64,000 nt of DNA from Bradyrhizobium sp. 149 (GTDB lineage: Bacteria > Pseudomonadota > Alphaproteobacteria > Rhizobiales > Xanthobacteraceae). A model generated the notes under the pieces. That model did no database searches. It saw only the letters and a program-made list of their open reading frames with translations, and was not told where the DNA came from. Both the position numbers and the translations under genes were made by a program. Position 1 is the stretch's first letter. Each line of letters starts with the position of its first letter. This document shows positions 33,818-44,699 of the stretch, piece after piece. The stretch is taken from the NCBI RefSeq assembly GCF_023073915.1, contig NZ_JADPKK010000015.1, forward strand, positions 182,861-246,860, given 5' to 3'.

Positions 33818-34834
33818 TCATATCTCCATCGTTACGGCCTGCTGGAGCGCGTGCGCCACCACGCGCTTGCCGAGCGCGATCTTGAAGCTGTTGTGCTGGC
33901 GGCCTTTGGCGTCCGCGAAGGCGGCGTCGGCCACACGCTGCGCCAGACCGTCGTCGAATTTCTGTCCCTTCAGCAACGCCTCCGCCTCGCGCGCCCGCCA
34001 TGGCACGGTGGCGACGCCACCGAGCGCGACGCGTGCGTCCCTGATCGTGCCATCCTGCACGTCGAGCGCGACCGCAGCCGACGACAGTGCGAACTCGTAG
34101 GACTGACGGTCGCGCGCTTTGAGATACACCGAGCGCGGCCAGCGGCCGGGAACGGAGAACGCGGAAATCAATTCACCGGGCTGAAGCGCGGTCTCGATAT
34201 CCGGCGTGCTGCCGGGCGCCTTATGGAGCTGCGCAAACGGCATGCTGCGCGTACCGGCCTTACCGGTGATCTCGACCGCCGCATCCAGCGCGATCAGCGC
34301 CTGGGCAAAATCGCCCGGATAGGTCGCGATGCACTGATCGGACGTGCCGAGCACCGCGTGCATGCGATTGACGCCATCCATGGCGGCACAGCCGGAGCCA
34401 GGATTGCGCTTGTTGCAATTCTCATAGGAGATGTCGCGGAAATAGCTGCAACGGGTTCGCTGCATCACATTGCCGCCGAGCGTCGCCATGTTGCGCAGCT
34501 GGGCGCTGGCGGCGAGCCTCAGGGAGTCCGCAATCACCGGATAGTTGCGCTGGATGTCGGCATGCGCGGCCACGTTTGACATCTTCGCGAGCGCCCCGAG
34601 CCGCAAGCCGTCGCTGGCAGGCTCGATCGCTGACCAGCCGCGCGCAAGCGAATTGATATCGACGATTGCGGCGGGCCGCATCACGTCCAGCTTCATCAGA
34701 TCGATCAGCGTGGTGCCACCCGCAAGCGGCTGCGCTGTAGCCTTCGTCAGCGGATTGTTCGCAGCCGCGGCCGTGCTGAGCGCCTGCACGGCCATGTCAG
34801 GATCTGTTGCCCTTTGATACGAAAACGATCGCAT
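33818..34834 (-). CDS. paoB: Aldehyde oxidoreductase, FAD-binding subunit (PaoB-like)
   Basis: Middle subunit (338 aa) that carries FAD and passes electrons from the iron-sulfur subunit. FAD-binding motifs are AGGTTLIDLMKLDVM and NMATLGGNVMQRTRCSY. It contains the extra segment of the PaoB type with four cysteines (QRTRCSYFRD, YENCNKRNPGSGCAAMDG, TSDQC), which binds a 4Fe-4S cluster in the E. coli enzyme. The gene begins four bases after the FeS-subunit stop and is close-packed with paoC. Confidence 0.92.
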   Translation of the reverse strand: MRSFSYQRATDPDMAVQALSTAAAANNPLTKATAQPLAGGTTLIDLMKLDVMRPAAIVDINSLARGWSAIEPASDGLRLGALAKMSNVAAHADIQRNYPVIADSLRLAASAQLRNMATLGGNVMQRTRCSYFRDISYENCNKRNPGSGCAAMDGVNRMHAVLGTSDQCIATYPGDFAQALIALDAAVEITGKAGTRSMPFAQLHKAPGSTPDIETALQPGELISAFSVPGRWPRSVYLKARDRQSYEFALSSAAVALDVQDGTIRDARVALGGVATVPWRAREAEALLKGQKFDDGLAQRVADAAFADAKGRQHNSFKIALGKRVVAHALQQAVTMEI

Positions 34835-34838
34835 GCGC

Positions 34839-35453
34839 CTAGCCTTTCATGATCTCGGGCGCCGCCTGCTTCACGGCCGCGACGATGTTCGGATAGGCGG
34901 CACAGCGGCAGATGTTGCCGCTCATGTATTCGCGGATGTCGGCCTCGCTGCCCGCATGCCCCTCCTTGACGCAGGCCACGGCGGACATGATCTGGCCCGG
35001 TGTGCAATAGCCGCATTGAAACGCATCGTTGTCGACAAAGGCCTGCTGCATGGGATGCAGGTGATCATCGGTGGCAAGACCCTCGATCGTCGTGATCTCC
35101 TGCCCTTCGGCCGCGAGCGCGAGCGTCAGGCACGACACCACGCGCCGATCGTCGATCAGCACCGTGCAGGCACCGCACTGGCCGTGGTCGCAGCCTTTTT
35201 TGCTGCCGGTGAGCTTGAGATGTTCACGCAGCGCGTCGAGCACCGTCGTGCGAGCGTCGATATGCAGGCGCTTGTCCTTGCCGTTGACGCGCAGCGTGAC
35301 ATCGACGGGAAGCGCCGGATCCGACGCGGCTGATACGTTCGCATCCTGCGCAGCCGCGCGCGCCGCCATAGGGACCAGCGCACTGCCGGCAGCGCCGGCC
35401 ATGAAAGCGCGCCGATCGAATCCAGATGGTCCGGAACCTGATTTTTCGGACAT
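34839..35453 (-). CDS. paoA: Aldehyde oxidoreductase, 2Fe-2S subunit with Tat signal (PaoA-like)
   Basis: Small subunit (204 aa) with two [2Fe-2S] clusters. The plant-ferredoxin-type cysteines are in KKGCDHGQCGACTVLI and the second cluster in FQCGYCTPGQ and GNICRCAAYPN. The N terminus FDRRAFMAGAAGSALVPMAA is a twin-arginine signal, so the folded enzyme is exported to the periplasm with its partners. The ATG at 35453 has GGAGG six bases upstream; a longer reading has no signal or binding site. It is the first gene of the paoABC operon. Confidence 0.92.
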   Translation of the reverse strand: MSEKSGSGPSGFDRRAFMAGAAGSALVPMAARAAAQDANVSAASDPALPVDVTLRVNGKDKRLHIDARTTVLDALREHLKLTGSKKGCDHGQCGACTVLIDDRRVVSCLTLALAAEGQEITTIEGLATDDHLHPMQQAFVDNDAFQCGYCTPGQIMSAVACVKEGHAGSEADIREYMSGNICRCAAYPNIVAAVKQAAPEIMKG

Positions 35454-35547
35454 GGAGGGCCTCCGCCGCTCTTTGAGCCAAAGCAGCGCACGCCTGCACT
35501 GCTCATCGGCCCTTAACCTGAAGCAGTGAGTTCCGTTCCGAACGAGA

Positions 35548-35579
35548 AAGGGCGACGCAGCAAATGCCGCGTCGCCCTT
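35548..35579. terminator. Hairpin after the gamma-glutamyltransferase gene
   Basis: AAGGGCGACGC (35548-35558) pairs perfectly with GCGTCGCCCTT (35569-35579) over a 10-base loop. It is 47 bases after the stop of the minus-strand gene at 35626. The T-run is weak, so this is a probable rather than clear terminator. Confidence 0.5.
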
Positions 35580-35625
35580 CGTCAACTTTTCCTGATCTTG
35601 CGCGGGGAACCTGGTCCCGCGGCGC

Positions 35626-37212
35626 TCAATATCCCAGCGCGCAGCCGTCCTTGCGCGGGTCGGAACCACCGGTGAGCGTGCCTTTGTCCCAATCGATCCA
35701 GATCGCCTGAGCACCGCCGAGCGGACCGACGACGCTGGTGGTCTTGTGGCCGAGCTTCTTCAGGCCTTCGACGATATCGGACGGCACGCTGTCCTCGAGC
35801 TGGTACTGGCCCTCATAGTGCAGGCCGCGCGGCATATCGATCGCCTCCTGCACGTCGCAGCCATAGTCGAGAATGTTGGTCACCACATGGGTCTGGCCAA
35901 CCGGCTGATATTGTCCGCCCATCACCGCGAACGGCATCACCGACCGGCCGCCCTTGGTGAGAAGGCTCGGCATGATCGTGTGCAGCGGGCGCTTGCCGCC
36001 GGCGATGCAATTCGGGTGGCCGGGCTGGATGCGGAAGCCGCCGGCGCGGTTCTGGAGCAGGACGCCGGTCTTGTTGGAAACGATGGCCGAGCCGAAGGAA
36101 TGCGCGATCGAGTTGATGAACGAGCAGACGTTGCGGTCCTTGTCCACGACCGTGATGTAGATGGTCGAGGGATTCATCGGCGGTGCGACGTTCGGCAGGT
36201 CGAGCATGCCGTCCATGCGGATCTTGTCGATGTGCTCGTTGCAAAATTCCCTGGCGAGGATCTTGGCGACCTCGATCTGCATATGATCGGGATCGGCGAC
36301 ATGCAGCTCGCGATGCATGTAGGCGATGCGCGCGGCCTCGGCTTCGAGATGGAAACGCTCGACGCTGAGCGGCGCGTATTTGGTCAGGTCGAACCGCGAC
36401 AGGATGTTCAACATCAGGAGCATGGTGAGGCCCGGTCCGTTCGGCGGGCACTGCCAGACGTCGTAGCCCTTGTACATGGTGCCGATCGGCGTCGTCGTTT
36501 CGGTGGTGTGCGCGGCGAAATCGTCGAGCGTGTGCAGGCCGCCGATTCCGCGCAGGGTCTCCACCATGTCTTCCGCGATCGGGCCCTTGTAGAAGGCGTC
36601 GCGGCCATCCTTGGCGATCGCCCGCAGCGTCTTGCCGAGCTCCGCCTGGCGGATGACGTCGCCGGCTACCGGCGGCCTGCCGTGCGGCAGCAAATAGCGC
36701 TCTGTGTTGGTGCCGCCCTTCAGCTTCTCGAACTGGTTCTTCCAGTCGAAGGCAATGCGAGGGGCGACGACGTAGCCTTCTTCGGCCGCCTTGATCGCGG
36801 GCTGGAGCAGCCGGTCGAAACCGAACTTGCCGTGATCGCGCAAGACGGTCGCAAAGGCGTCGATCACACCGGGGATCGAGACCGCATGCGCCGAAGTCAG
36901 CGGCACGGAGTTGATCTTGCGTTCGAGATACCAGTCGGCATTCGCCGCCTTCGGGGCGCGGCCGGAGCCGTTATAGGCGATGATCTTGCCCTCGCCGCGC
37001 GGCTGGATCAGCGCAAAGCAGTCGCCGCCGATGCCGGTTGATTGCGGCTCGATCACGCCGAGAATGGCCGAGCCCGCGACGGCCGCGTCCACCGCCGTGC
37101 CGCCCTCGCGCAGCACCTCGATCGCGGCGAGCGACGCCTGCGGATGCGAGGTCGCCACCATCGCGTTGGTGGCGTGGACCGTGGACCTGCCGGGGAAATG
37201 GAAGTTTCTCAT
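35626..37212 (-). CDS. ggt: Gamma-glutamyltransferase family protein
   Basis: Ntn-hydrolase of 528 aa that would self-cleave into two subunits and hydrolyse or transfer gamma-glutamyl groups. The large-subunit part begins TVHATNAMVATSHPQASLAA and has GGTAVDAAVAG. The nucleophile threonine should be the first residue of TIYITVVDKDRN, aligned with TTHYSVVD of E. coli GGT. The second-subunit motifs follow (HPNCIAGGKRPLHTIMPSLL). There is no signal peptide, so unlike E. coli GGT it is probably cytoplasmic. The start at 37212 lacks a strong ribosome binding site. Confidence 0.88.
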   Translation of the reverse strand: MRNFHFPGRSTVHATNAMVATSHPQASLAAIEVLREGGTAVDAAVAGSAILGVIEPQSTGIGGDCFALIQPRGEGKIIAYNGSGRAPKAANADWYLERKINSVPLTSAHAVSIPGVIDAFATVLRDHGKFGFDRLLQPAIKAAEEGYVVAPRIAFDWKNQFEKLKGGTNTERYLLPHGRPPVAGDVIRQAELGKTLRAIAKDGRDAFYKGPIAEDMVETLRGIGGLHTLDDFAAHTTETTTPIGTMYKGYDVWQCPPNGPGLTMLLMLNILSRFDLTKYAPLSVERFHLEAEAARIAYMHRELHVADPDHMQIEVAKILAREFCNEHIDKIRMDGMLDLPNVAPPMNPSTIYITVVDKDRNVCSFINSIAHSFGSAIVSNKTGVLLQNRAGGFRIQPGHPNCIAGGKRPLHTIMPSLLTKGGRSVMPFAVMGGQYQPVGQTHVVTNILDYGCDVQEAIDMPRGLHYEGQYQLEDSVPSDIVEGLKKLGHKTTSVVGPLGGAQAIWIDWDKGTLTGGSDPRKDGCALGY

Positions 37213-37397
37213 CGAATTCTTGCTCTCATTGGGCGTCTGGCGCGGATGGCGCGCCATCTCGGAAAAGCCGCGCCTACATGACACATTCCGGCCCGCCGGG
37301 GCAATGCTGGCATACCAGGGAAATGGCTGCCATCCGCTGGGAATAGAGCTGCTCGTTCCGGGTTTTCCGGGCGCGATCGGCCTGCTAAACGAGCGCC

Positions 37398-38180
37398 ATG
37401 ATTTACAAGGTCGCCGCCTTCTACCAATTCGCCGCCCTGCCCGATTACCGCGAGCTGCGCGAGCCGGTGCGCGCGTTCTGCGCCGGCCTGGCGTTGAAGG
37501 GCAGCGTGCTGCTCGCGCAGGAGGGCATCAACGGCACGGTCGCGGGCGGGGGCGCGGCGATCGACGCTCTCGCCCGCGAGCTGGCGCACGGCGCCATGTT
37601 CGGCGGCAGGTTGAACAATCTCGAATTGAAGTTCTCGACCGCCGAGGCGATGCCATTTAACCGGCTCAAGGTGCGGCTGAAGAAGGAGATCGTCACGCTC
37701 GGCGACGAAGCCGCCGATCCGACGCGGCAGGTCGGCACCTATGTCGATGCGGCCGAATGGAACGCGCTGATCGCGGCGCCCGACACGCTGGTGCTCGACA
37801 CCAGGAACGCCTTCGAGGTGGCGATGGGGACGTTCGACGGCGCGCGCGACCCCGGCATCAAGAGCTTTGGCCAGTTCAAGGAATTCGCGGCCGAGCAGCT
37901 CGATCCCGCCAAACACCGCAGGATCGCGATGTTCTGCACCGGCGGCATCCGCTGCGAGAAGGCGAGCGCGCATCTGCTCGCGCGCGGCTTTGCCGAGGTC
38001 TACCACCTCAAGGGCGGCATTCTCAAATATCTGGAAGAGGTGCCGGAGGCGCAGAGCCGCTGGCGGGGCCAGTGCTTCGTGTTCGACGAGCGCGTCGCGC
38101 TCGGCCATGGTTTACAAGAATCTGGCTTGCAAGAGCTTGGATTGCGCGAACGGGACAAGGACACGGCACGTGACGAATGA
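37398..38180 (+). CDS. trhO: tRNA uridine(34) hydroxylase TrhO (rhodanese family)
   Basis: Protein of 260 aa with the YceA/TrhO layout: an N-terminal ferredoxin-like domain (MIYKVAAFYQFAALPDY, then VLLAQEGINGTVAG) and a rhodanese domain with the active-site C180 in IAMFCTGGIRCEKAS. TrhO makes 5-hydroxyuridine at tRNA position 34 with oxygen. The next gene, slyX, overlaps its end, a pairing that suggests cotranscription. Confidence 0.92.
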   Translation: MIYKVAAFYQFAALPDYRELREPVRAFCAGLALKGSVLLAQEGINGTVAGGGAAIDALARELAHGAMFGGRLNNLELKFSTAEAMPFNRLKVRLKKEIVTLGDEAADPTRQVGTYVDAAEWNALIAAPDTLVLDTRNAFEVAMGTFDGARDPGIKSFGQFKEFAAEQLDPAKHRRIAMFCTGGIRCEKASAHLLARGFAEVYHLKGGILKYLEEVPEAQSRWRGQCFVFDERVALGHGLQESGLQELGLRERDKDTARDE

Positions 38181-38388
38181 GATGAAGACGCTCGGCGAGC
38201 GCATCGACACGATTGAGACGCGCCTCGCCTATCAGGACGACACAATCGAAACGCTGAACCAGACCATCACCGCGCAGTGGAAGCAGATCGACGCGCTGAC
38301 GCGGAGGATCGCAGAGCTCGGCGAGCGGCTGCAGGAAGCCGAGGCGAATGCGCCGGGAGCGGCCAATGAGCCCCCGCCGCATTATTGA
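38170..38388 (+). CDS. slyX: SlyX family protein
   Basis: Protein of 72 aa that is mostly one coiled coil (LGERIDTIETRLAYQDDTIE, LNQTITAQWKQIDALTRRI) and ends in a Pro-rich tail PPPHY, the usual SlyX ending. The function of the family is unknown. I chose the GTG at 38170, which overlaps trhO by 11 bases, because AAGGA sits eight bases upstream; the ATG at 38182 has no ribosome binding site. Confidence 0.88.
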   Translation: MTNEMKTLGERIDTIETRLAYQDDTIETLNQTITAQWKQIDALTRRIAELGERLQEAEANAPGAANEPPPHY

Positions 38389-38394
38389 GCGGTG

Positions 38395-40299
38395 TTACTG
38401 ACCGGACGCCTTGAGCAGGAGGTTGGTCACCTCGCCCGACATCATCAGCCGGTCGCGCCCGGCATTCTTTGCGGCATAGAGGGCCTGGTCGGCGGCCTCG
38501 ACGAGCGAGGTAACGCCGGCCGTGCGCTCCAGCGCCGGCCGGCAGGATGCGCCGCCGAGCGAAGCGGTGACGGAGCCGGCCGCATGGTTGCTGGTGTGGA
38601 CGAGGCCCGCATCGTGGATCGCCCGTCGAATCCGGTCGCCGATCCGAGCGCAGCCCGCGGCGTCGGTATTCGGCAGCAGCATGGCGAACTCCTCGCCGCC
38701 GTAACGCGCCGCCAGATCGCCGGAACGCTGCATCTCGGCGGCGATAATCTGCGCCACCTGTCGGAGACAGGCATCGCCCGCCGGATGGCCGTATTCGTCG
38801 TTGTAGGACTTGAAGTGATCGACGTCGATCATCAGCAAGGAAAGGCTGGAGCGGTCGCGATAGGCGCGCGCCCACTCCTCCTTCAGCCGTTCGTCGAAGC
38901 GGCGGCGATTGGCAAGCCCGGTGAGGCTGTCCTCGATCGCGAGCGTTTCGAGCCGGGTCTCCAGCTTCTTCTGCTCGGTGATGTCGCGCGAGATCGCGAC
39001 CACACCGTCGACACGGCCATTCTCCTTGCGGGTCACCCGCATGGTCGATTCGAGCCAGACTTCGGCATTCTGCCGGTGCGCGTTGCGGTAGGTGACGCGC
39101 ACCTCCTCCTTCTCGCCGCGTTTCATGGCATCTACCAGAGCCTGGACCTGTGGCCGGTCGTCCGCGTGAATGCCGGCCAGTGCGGGTGTACCGATCAGTT
39201 GATTGGCGCGCCAGCCGACGACGCCAATCGACGACGGCGAGACATAGCGCAGCCGCTCGTCGAGCCCGATGCGCGTCACCATGTCGCTGGAGCCTTCGGC
39301 AAGCAGCCGGAAATGCGCTTCCTTCTCTACCAGCGCGGCTGCCATGCTCTGGCCCCGTTGCAACTGCCGCACCAGCACCGCACCGATGATTGCGATCAGC
39401 ATGACCAGTGCAAGCACGTAGAGCATGCGGGAGATCGCCGCAGCGCGCCAGGGCGCCAGCAGCTCGGCTTTGTCGACGGTGGCGAGCAGGACGAGCGGAT
39501 AACGGCTGCTACGCTTGAAGAAGCTGACGCGTTCGGCACCGTCCAACGGCGACTTGAAATGATAGGCGCCGCTCGGCCGTTGCAGGCTCGGATCGCGAAG
39601 CAGCGGCGTGTCGGCGACGCTACGCCCGACGAACTTGTCGTTCCTCGGGTTGCGCGCGATGATCAAGCCGTCGCCGTGCGTCAGCGCCACCGAACTGTTG
39701 CGGCCGATCTCGAACTGTTCGTAGAAGTGCGAGAGATAGTTGGAGCTGATGGTCGCGAGCACCACGCCGCCGAAGCTGCCGTCGAGCTTGTTGAAGCGCC
39801 GCGACAGGGTGACGACCCATTCGCCATCCAGCAGGCTCTTCGCCGGACGGCCGACATGGGGCTCACGTTTCGAGGAGAGCTGGTGATAACGGAAAAACGC
39901 GTCGTCGTTGAGCGTAGAGCCGATCGTGCCGGGCGAGGTCAACCAGTTGCCGCGGTCGTCGATGACGGCGAGGCTGTGAACGCGCTCCATCGCCTTCTTG
40001 CGCGCCTCCAGCAGGGTTCTGAGCTTGGCGATCGTGGCCGGCTCGGCGCCGTCCATCTCCAGCCGGCTGACGACGCCGACGACGCCTGAATCGAGGAGGT
40101 CGAGGCTGTCCTCGGCATGCTGCGTCAACGAGCGCGCAACGTTCGCCATTTCTGTCTCGGCGCCCCTGAGCACCGCGTCGCGCGCCGCCCATTCCCGCCA
40201 ACCGCTGACGCCGAGGATGGTCACGCAGGTCAGCGCGACAAACGCGGCCGCCCGCAGTGGCAGGCGGCTCCATCCGGCTCTTTGGGTCACAGCGTTCAT
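38395..40299 (-). CDS. Membrane diguanylate cyclase: sensor, PAS and GGDEF domains
   Basis: Enzyme of 634 aa that makes c-di-GMP. Membrane segments lie at about 13-33 and 290-314 and bracket a periplasmic dCache-type sensor. A PAS domain with PAC tail follows (about 325-445, FRLLAEGSSDMVTRIGLDER), then a GGDEF domain (about 460-625) with the intact active site ARYGGEEFAMLLPNT. RSGD just before it is an inhibitory I-site (RxxD), so product feedback is likely. The ligand is unknown. A second c-di-GMP gene lies at 46-48 kb. Confidence 0.93.
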   Translation of the reverse strand: MNAVTQRAGWSRLPLRAAAFVALTCVTILGVSGWREWAARDAVLRGAETEMANVARSLTQHAEDSLDLLDSGVVGVVSRLEMDGAEPATIAKLRTLLEARKKAMERVHSLAVIDDRGNWLTSPGTIGSTLNDDAFFRYHQLSSKREPHVGRPAKSLLDGEWVVTLSRRFNKLDGSFGGVVLATISSNYLSHFYEQFEIGRNSSVALTHGDGLIIARNPRNDKFVGRSVADTPLLRDPSLQRPSGAYHFKSPLDGAERVSFFKRSSRYPLVLLATVDKAELLAPWRAAAISRMLYVLALVMLIAIIGAVLVRQLQRGQSMAAALVEKEAHFRLLAEGSSDMVTRIGLDERLRYVSPSSIGVVGWRANQLIGTPALAGIHADDRPQVQALVDAMKRGEKEEVRVTYRNAHRQNAEVWLESTMRVTRKENGRVDGVVAISRDITEQKKLETRLETLAIEDSLTGLANRRRFDERLKEEWARAYRDRSSLSLLMIDVDHFKSYNDEYGHPAGDACLRQVAQIIAAEMQRSGDLAARYGGEEFAMLLPNTDAAGCARIGDRIRRAIHDAGLVHTSNHAAGSVTASLGGASCRPALERTAGVTSLVEAADQALYAAKNAGRDRLMMSGEVTNLLLKASGQ

Positions 40300-40471
40300 G
40301 CGGCAGAATTCTCCGATGATCGGAAACTCTGCTGCTTCTGTTATTGAACTCTGAACCGCCCGCGGGAATATGCTGCGATGTCCCGGGTTTTCCGTAGTCG
40401 TACGGACGTCGGGCTCAGCGCATCGCTAACAAGCCATTAGCAAACCTATCGGAATCTGGCGCACTCCGCCG

Positions 40472-41832
<1,361 letters not shown>

Positions 41833-42013
41833 TTTATTTTGCGCTTGGGAAGCGGAAAAACAAAAAACGCAAAAACAACCCCATGCACAGTAGACAAATC
41901 ATTGAAAAAGCTGGGCCGGCGTGACACGAGCGCCCGCCACGAGGGCGGCTTGCCCCGTCGGGCAAAACAGGCGCATGATGCCATCATCGCCCCATGAGCA
42001 TTTCGGCAAGAGC

Positions 42014-42994
42014 TTAGCGCGGCCGGCTGCGCTCGATAATTTCGGCGGCGCCCTTGGCCAGCAGATCCAGTCCTACCGCACGGCCGAGTTCGCGTGGGCG
42101 ATTGGCGGGGCCCGAACGCAAAGCCTCGATGATGGTGTTGCCGGAGAGATCGAGCACGGACGCGGTGAGCGACATCTGATCGCCGGCAATCGTCGAAAAG
42201 CCCGCGATCGGCGAGTTGCAGTGGCCGTTGAGCACCCACAGCACCTCGCGCTCAGCATCGGCCGCGGCGTGTGCGGAGGGATCGTCGATCGATGCGAGAA
42301 TCTGCCTTGTCTGCCAGTCGTGCGCGGAACATTCGACAGCGACGATGCCCTGGCCCGCCGCGGGCAGCATCTCCGCTGCGGTAAACTCGTAGCCGATGCG
42401 GTGCGAAAGGCCGACCCGGTCGAGGCCGGACCGCGCCATGATGAGCGCATCCGCAGGCCCGACGGCGCCGCCATCCGGCAGGCGCTGCTTCTCGCCATCG
42501 TCGAGCTTTCGCACGCGCGTGTCCGCGGCGCCGCGGAAGTGGATGATCTCGACGTCGGGAAATAATCGCCGCGCATAGGCGGCGCGGCGGACGGCGTTGG
42601 TGCCGATCTTGAAATCCTTGCCGCGGGATCGGCGCAACGCCTCCAGCGTCACGCCGTCACGCAGCACCAGCGCGTCATTGGGAGGATCGCGCGAGAGCGT
42701 GGCGCCGATTACGAGGCCCGGCGTGTCTTCGTTGCCGGGCATGTCCTTCAGCGAATGCATCGCCGCCTGGAGTTCGCCCGACAGCACGGCGGCGCGGATC
42801 TGCGCCACGAAGGCACCGCCCTTGCCGCCATGGGGCAACAGCTTGCTGGTCTGGTCGAGATCGCCCGTGGTGTCGAACTTGACGATCTCGACGTCGAGAT
42901 CGGGCATGGCAGCGGTCAGGCGGCGCGCGATCTCTTCCGTCTGTGCCAGCGCCATCGCGCTCTTGCGTGTGCCGATCTTGAATCGCGTAGCCAA
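42014..42994 (-). CDS. hemC: Hydroxymethylbilane synthase (porphobilinogen deaminase)
   Basis: Haem-pathway enzyme of 326 aa that joins four porphobilinogens. It starts RFKIGTRKSAMALAQTEEIA and has the substrate-binding stretch HSLKDMPGNEDTPGLVIGA. The cysteine that holds the dipyrromethane cofactor is in LNGHCNSPIAGFS. The product feeds, after closure by HemD, into HemE encoded next door. The gene follows no obvious partner upstream; a GMC oxidoreductase begins beyond its start. Confidence 0.95.
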   Translation of the reverse strand: MATRFKIGTRKSAMALAQTEEIARRLTAAMPDLDVEIVKFDTTGDLDQTSKLLPHGGKGGAFVAQIRAAVLSGELQAAMHSLKDMPGNEDTPGLVIGATLSRDPPNDALVLRDGVTLEALRRSRGKDFKIGTNAVRRAAYARRLFPDVEIIHFRGAADTRVRKLDDGEKQRLPDGGAVGPADALIMARSGLDRVGLSHRIGYEFTAAEMLPAAGQGIVAVECSAHDWQTRQILASIDDPSAHAAADAEREVLWVLNGHCNSPIAGFSTIAGDQMSLTASVLDLSGNTIIEALRSGPANRPRELGRAVGLDLLAKGAAEIIERSRPR

Positions 42995-43021
42995 GCCGTG
43001 TGCTCCTTCTCGATGCGCGGA

Positions 43022-44647
43022 TTACCGCGCATCCTCCAATATCATGTCGGAGGCCTTTTCGGCGATCATGATGATCGGGGCGTTGGTGTTCCCCGAGACG
43101 AGATCCGGCATGATCGAGCCGTCGACGATGCGGAGGCCTTCGAGGCCCCTCACCTTCAGCCGCTGATCGACCACCGCGAGCGCATCATTGCCCATACGAC
43201 AGGTCGAGGTCGGATGGTAGATGGTGCTGCCCCGCTCGCGGCAATAATCCAACAGCTCGGCATCCGTGGATACCTTCGCCCCGGGATCGTATTCGCTGAC
43301 CACAAACGGCTTCAGCGCCGGCGCGTTCAATATGTTGCGCAGTATCTTCAGAGCCTCGACGTTGGTGGTGCGATCGGTCTCGGTCGACATGTAATTGATG
43401 CGGATCTCCGGCGGCACCGTCGGGTCGGCGCTTTTGATGCGCAAGGTTCCGCGGCTTTCCGGACGGAGCTGGCACACCGATGCCGTGAAGCCGGAGAAAT
43501 CATGCAGCTTCTCGCCCATCTTGTCGGTCGAGAACGGCAGGAAGTGGACCTGGATGTCGGGCGAGGCCAGCCGCGGACTGGTCTTGAAGAACGCGCCCGC
43601 CGTACCGGCCGCGATCGTCAGCCAGCCCTTCCGGAACAGCGCATAGCGCGCGCCGGCCATCGTGCGGCGGAGCGGGTGATTGACGGTGTCGTTGAGCGTG
43701 ATCTTCTGCGAGCATCGCATCACGATGCGGACCTGCATGTGGTCCTGGAGATCGTTGCCGACGCCCGGCGCGTCCAGCACGATATCGATGCCGTGCTTGC
43801 GCAGCAGCTCGGCGGGACCGACGCCGGAGAGCTGAAGCAGCTGCGGCGAGTTGTAGGCGCCGCTCGACAGCACGATCTCCTTGCGCGCGCGGGCGCGGCG
43901 CACCGTCGCGCCCTGACGGTATTCAACGCCAACTGCGCGGCGGCCCTCGAACAGCACGCGCTGGCCGAGCGCGCCAGTTTCGATCTTGAGATTGCCGCGA
44001 GCCTTGGCCGGGCCGAGATAGGCTACCGCCGTCGAGGCGCGGCGGCCGTTGCGCGTCGTGGTCTGGAATAGGCCGACGCCTTCCTGCGTGGCGCCGTTGA
44101 AATCGGCGTTGTAGGGCAGACCGGTCTCGACCGCGGCGTTGATGAAGGCTTTCGACAGCGGATCGGTCACGACCATGTTGGAGACCGGGAGCGGACCGCC
44201 GCTGCCGTGATATTGATCGGCGCCGCGCGACTGGTTCTCGGCCTTCTTGAAATAGGGAAGCACGTCGTCATAGCCCCAGCCGGCGTTGCCGCGCTGACGC
44301 CATCTGTCGTAATCCTCGTGCTGGCCGCGAACATAGAGCAGGCCGTTGATCGAGCTCGATCCGCCCAGCGTCTTGCCGCGCGGCTGGAACACCTGGCGGC
44401 CCTTCAGTTCGGGCTCCGGCTCGGTCTGGTACATCCAGTTGACGGTCTTTTCCTTGAACAGCTTTCCGTAGCCGAGCGGCACGTGGATCCAGATGTTGGA
44501 ATCCTTCGGGCCTGCCTCCAGCAGCAGCACGCTGTGCTTGCCGTTCGCCGACAGCCGGTTGGCGAGCACGCAGCCGGCAGAGCCGGCACCGACGATGATG
44601 TAGTCGAACTCAGGATCAGAAGGCGTAAGGGAGGAAGTTGCGTTCAT
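43022..44647 (-). CDS. GMC-family FAD oxidoreductase (choline/alcohol dehydrogenase-like)
   Basis: Flavoenzyme of 541 aa. The FAD-binding N terminus is DYIIVGAGSAGCVLANRLS, then LLLEAG; the GMC signatures are GKTLGGSSSINGLLYVRGQ and SSGAYNSPQLLQLSGVGPAE. The catalytic histidine is in GSTIYHPTSTCRMG near the C terminus. It is close to BetA and AlkJ-type dehydrogenases, but no betaine-aldehyde dehydrogenase neighbour is present, so the alcohol substrate is open. A TetR regulator is encoded 52 bases upstream of its start on the same strand. Confidence 0.9.
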   Translation of the reverse strand: MNATSSLTPSDPEFDYIIVGAGSAGCVLANRLSANGKHSVLLLEAGPKDSNIWIHVPLGYGKLFKEKTVNWMYQTEPEPELKGRQVFQPRGKTLGGSSSINGLLYVRGQHEDYDRWRQRGNAGWGYDDVLPYFKKAENQSRGADQYHGSGGPLPVSNMVVTDPLSKAFINAAVETGLPYNADFNGATQEGVGLFQTTTRNGRRASTAVAYLGPAKARGNLKIETGALGQRVLFEGRRAVGVEYRQGATVRRARARKEIVLSSGAYNSPQLLQLSGVGPAELLRKHGIDIVLDAPGVGNDLQDHMQVRIVMRCSQKITLNDTVNHPLRRTMAGARYALFRKGWLTIAAGTAGAFFKTSPRLASPDIQVHFLPFSTDKMGEKLHDFSGFTASVCQLRPESRGTLRIKSADPTVPPEIRINYMSTETDRTTNVEALKILRNILNAPALKPFVVSEYDPGAKVSTDAELLDYCRERGSTIYHPTSTCRMGNDALAVVDQRLKVRGLEGLRIVDGSIMPDLVSGNTNAPIIMIAEKASDMILEDAR

Positions 44648-44699
44648 GCGCTACTGTTCTTTTTGTTGGTGTGGGCGTTTCCATCATCACTTAGCACGA

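Noticed and set aside
41833..42013. A strong terminator between hemE and hemC
   Set aside because: Only partial palindromes (GCCCGCCACGAGGGCGGC) and A-rich runs are seen; no stem followed by a T-run on either strand.
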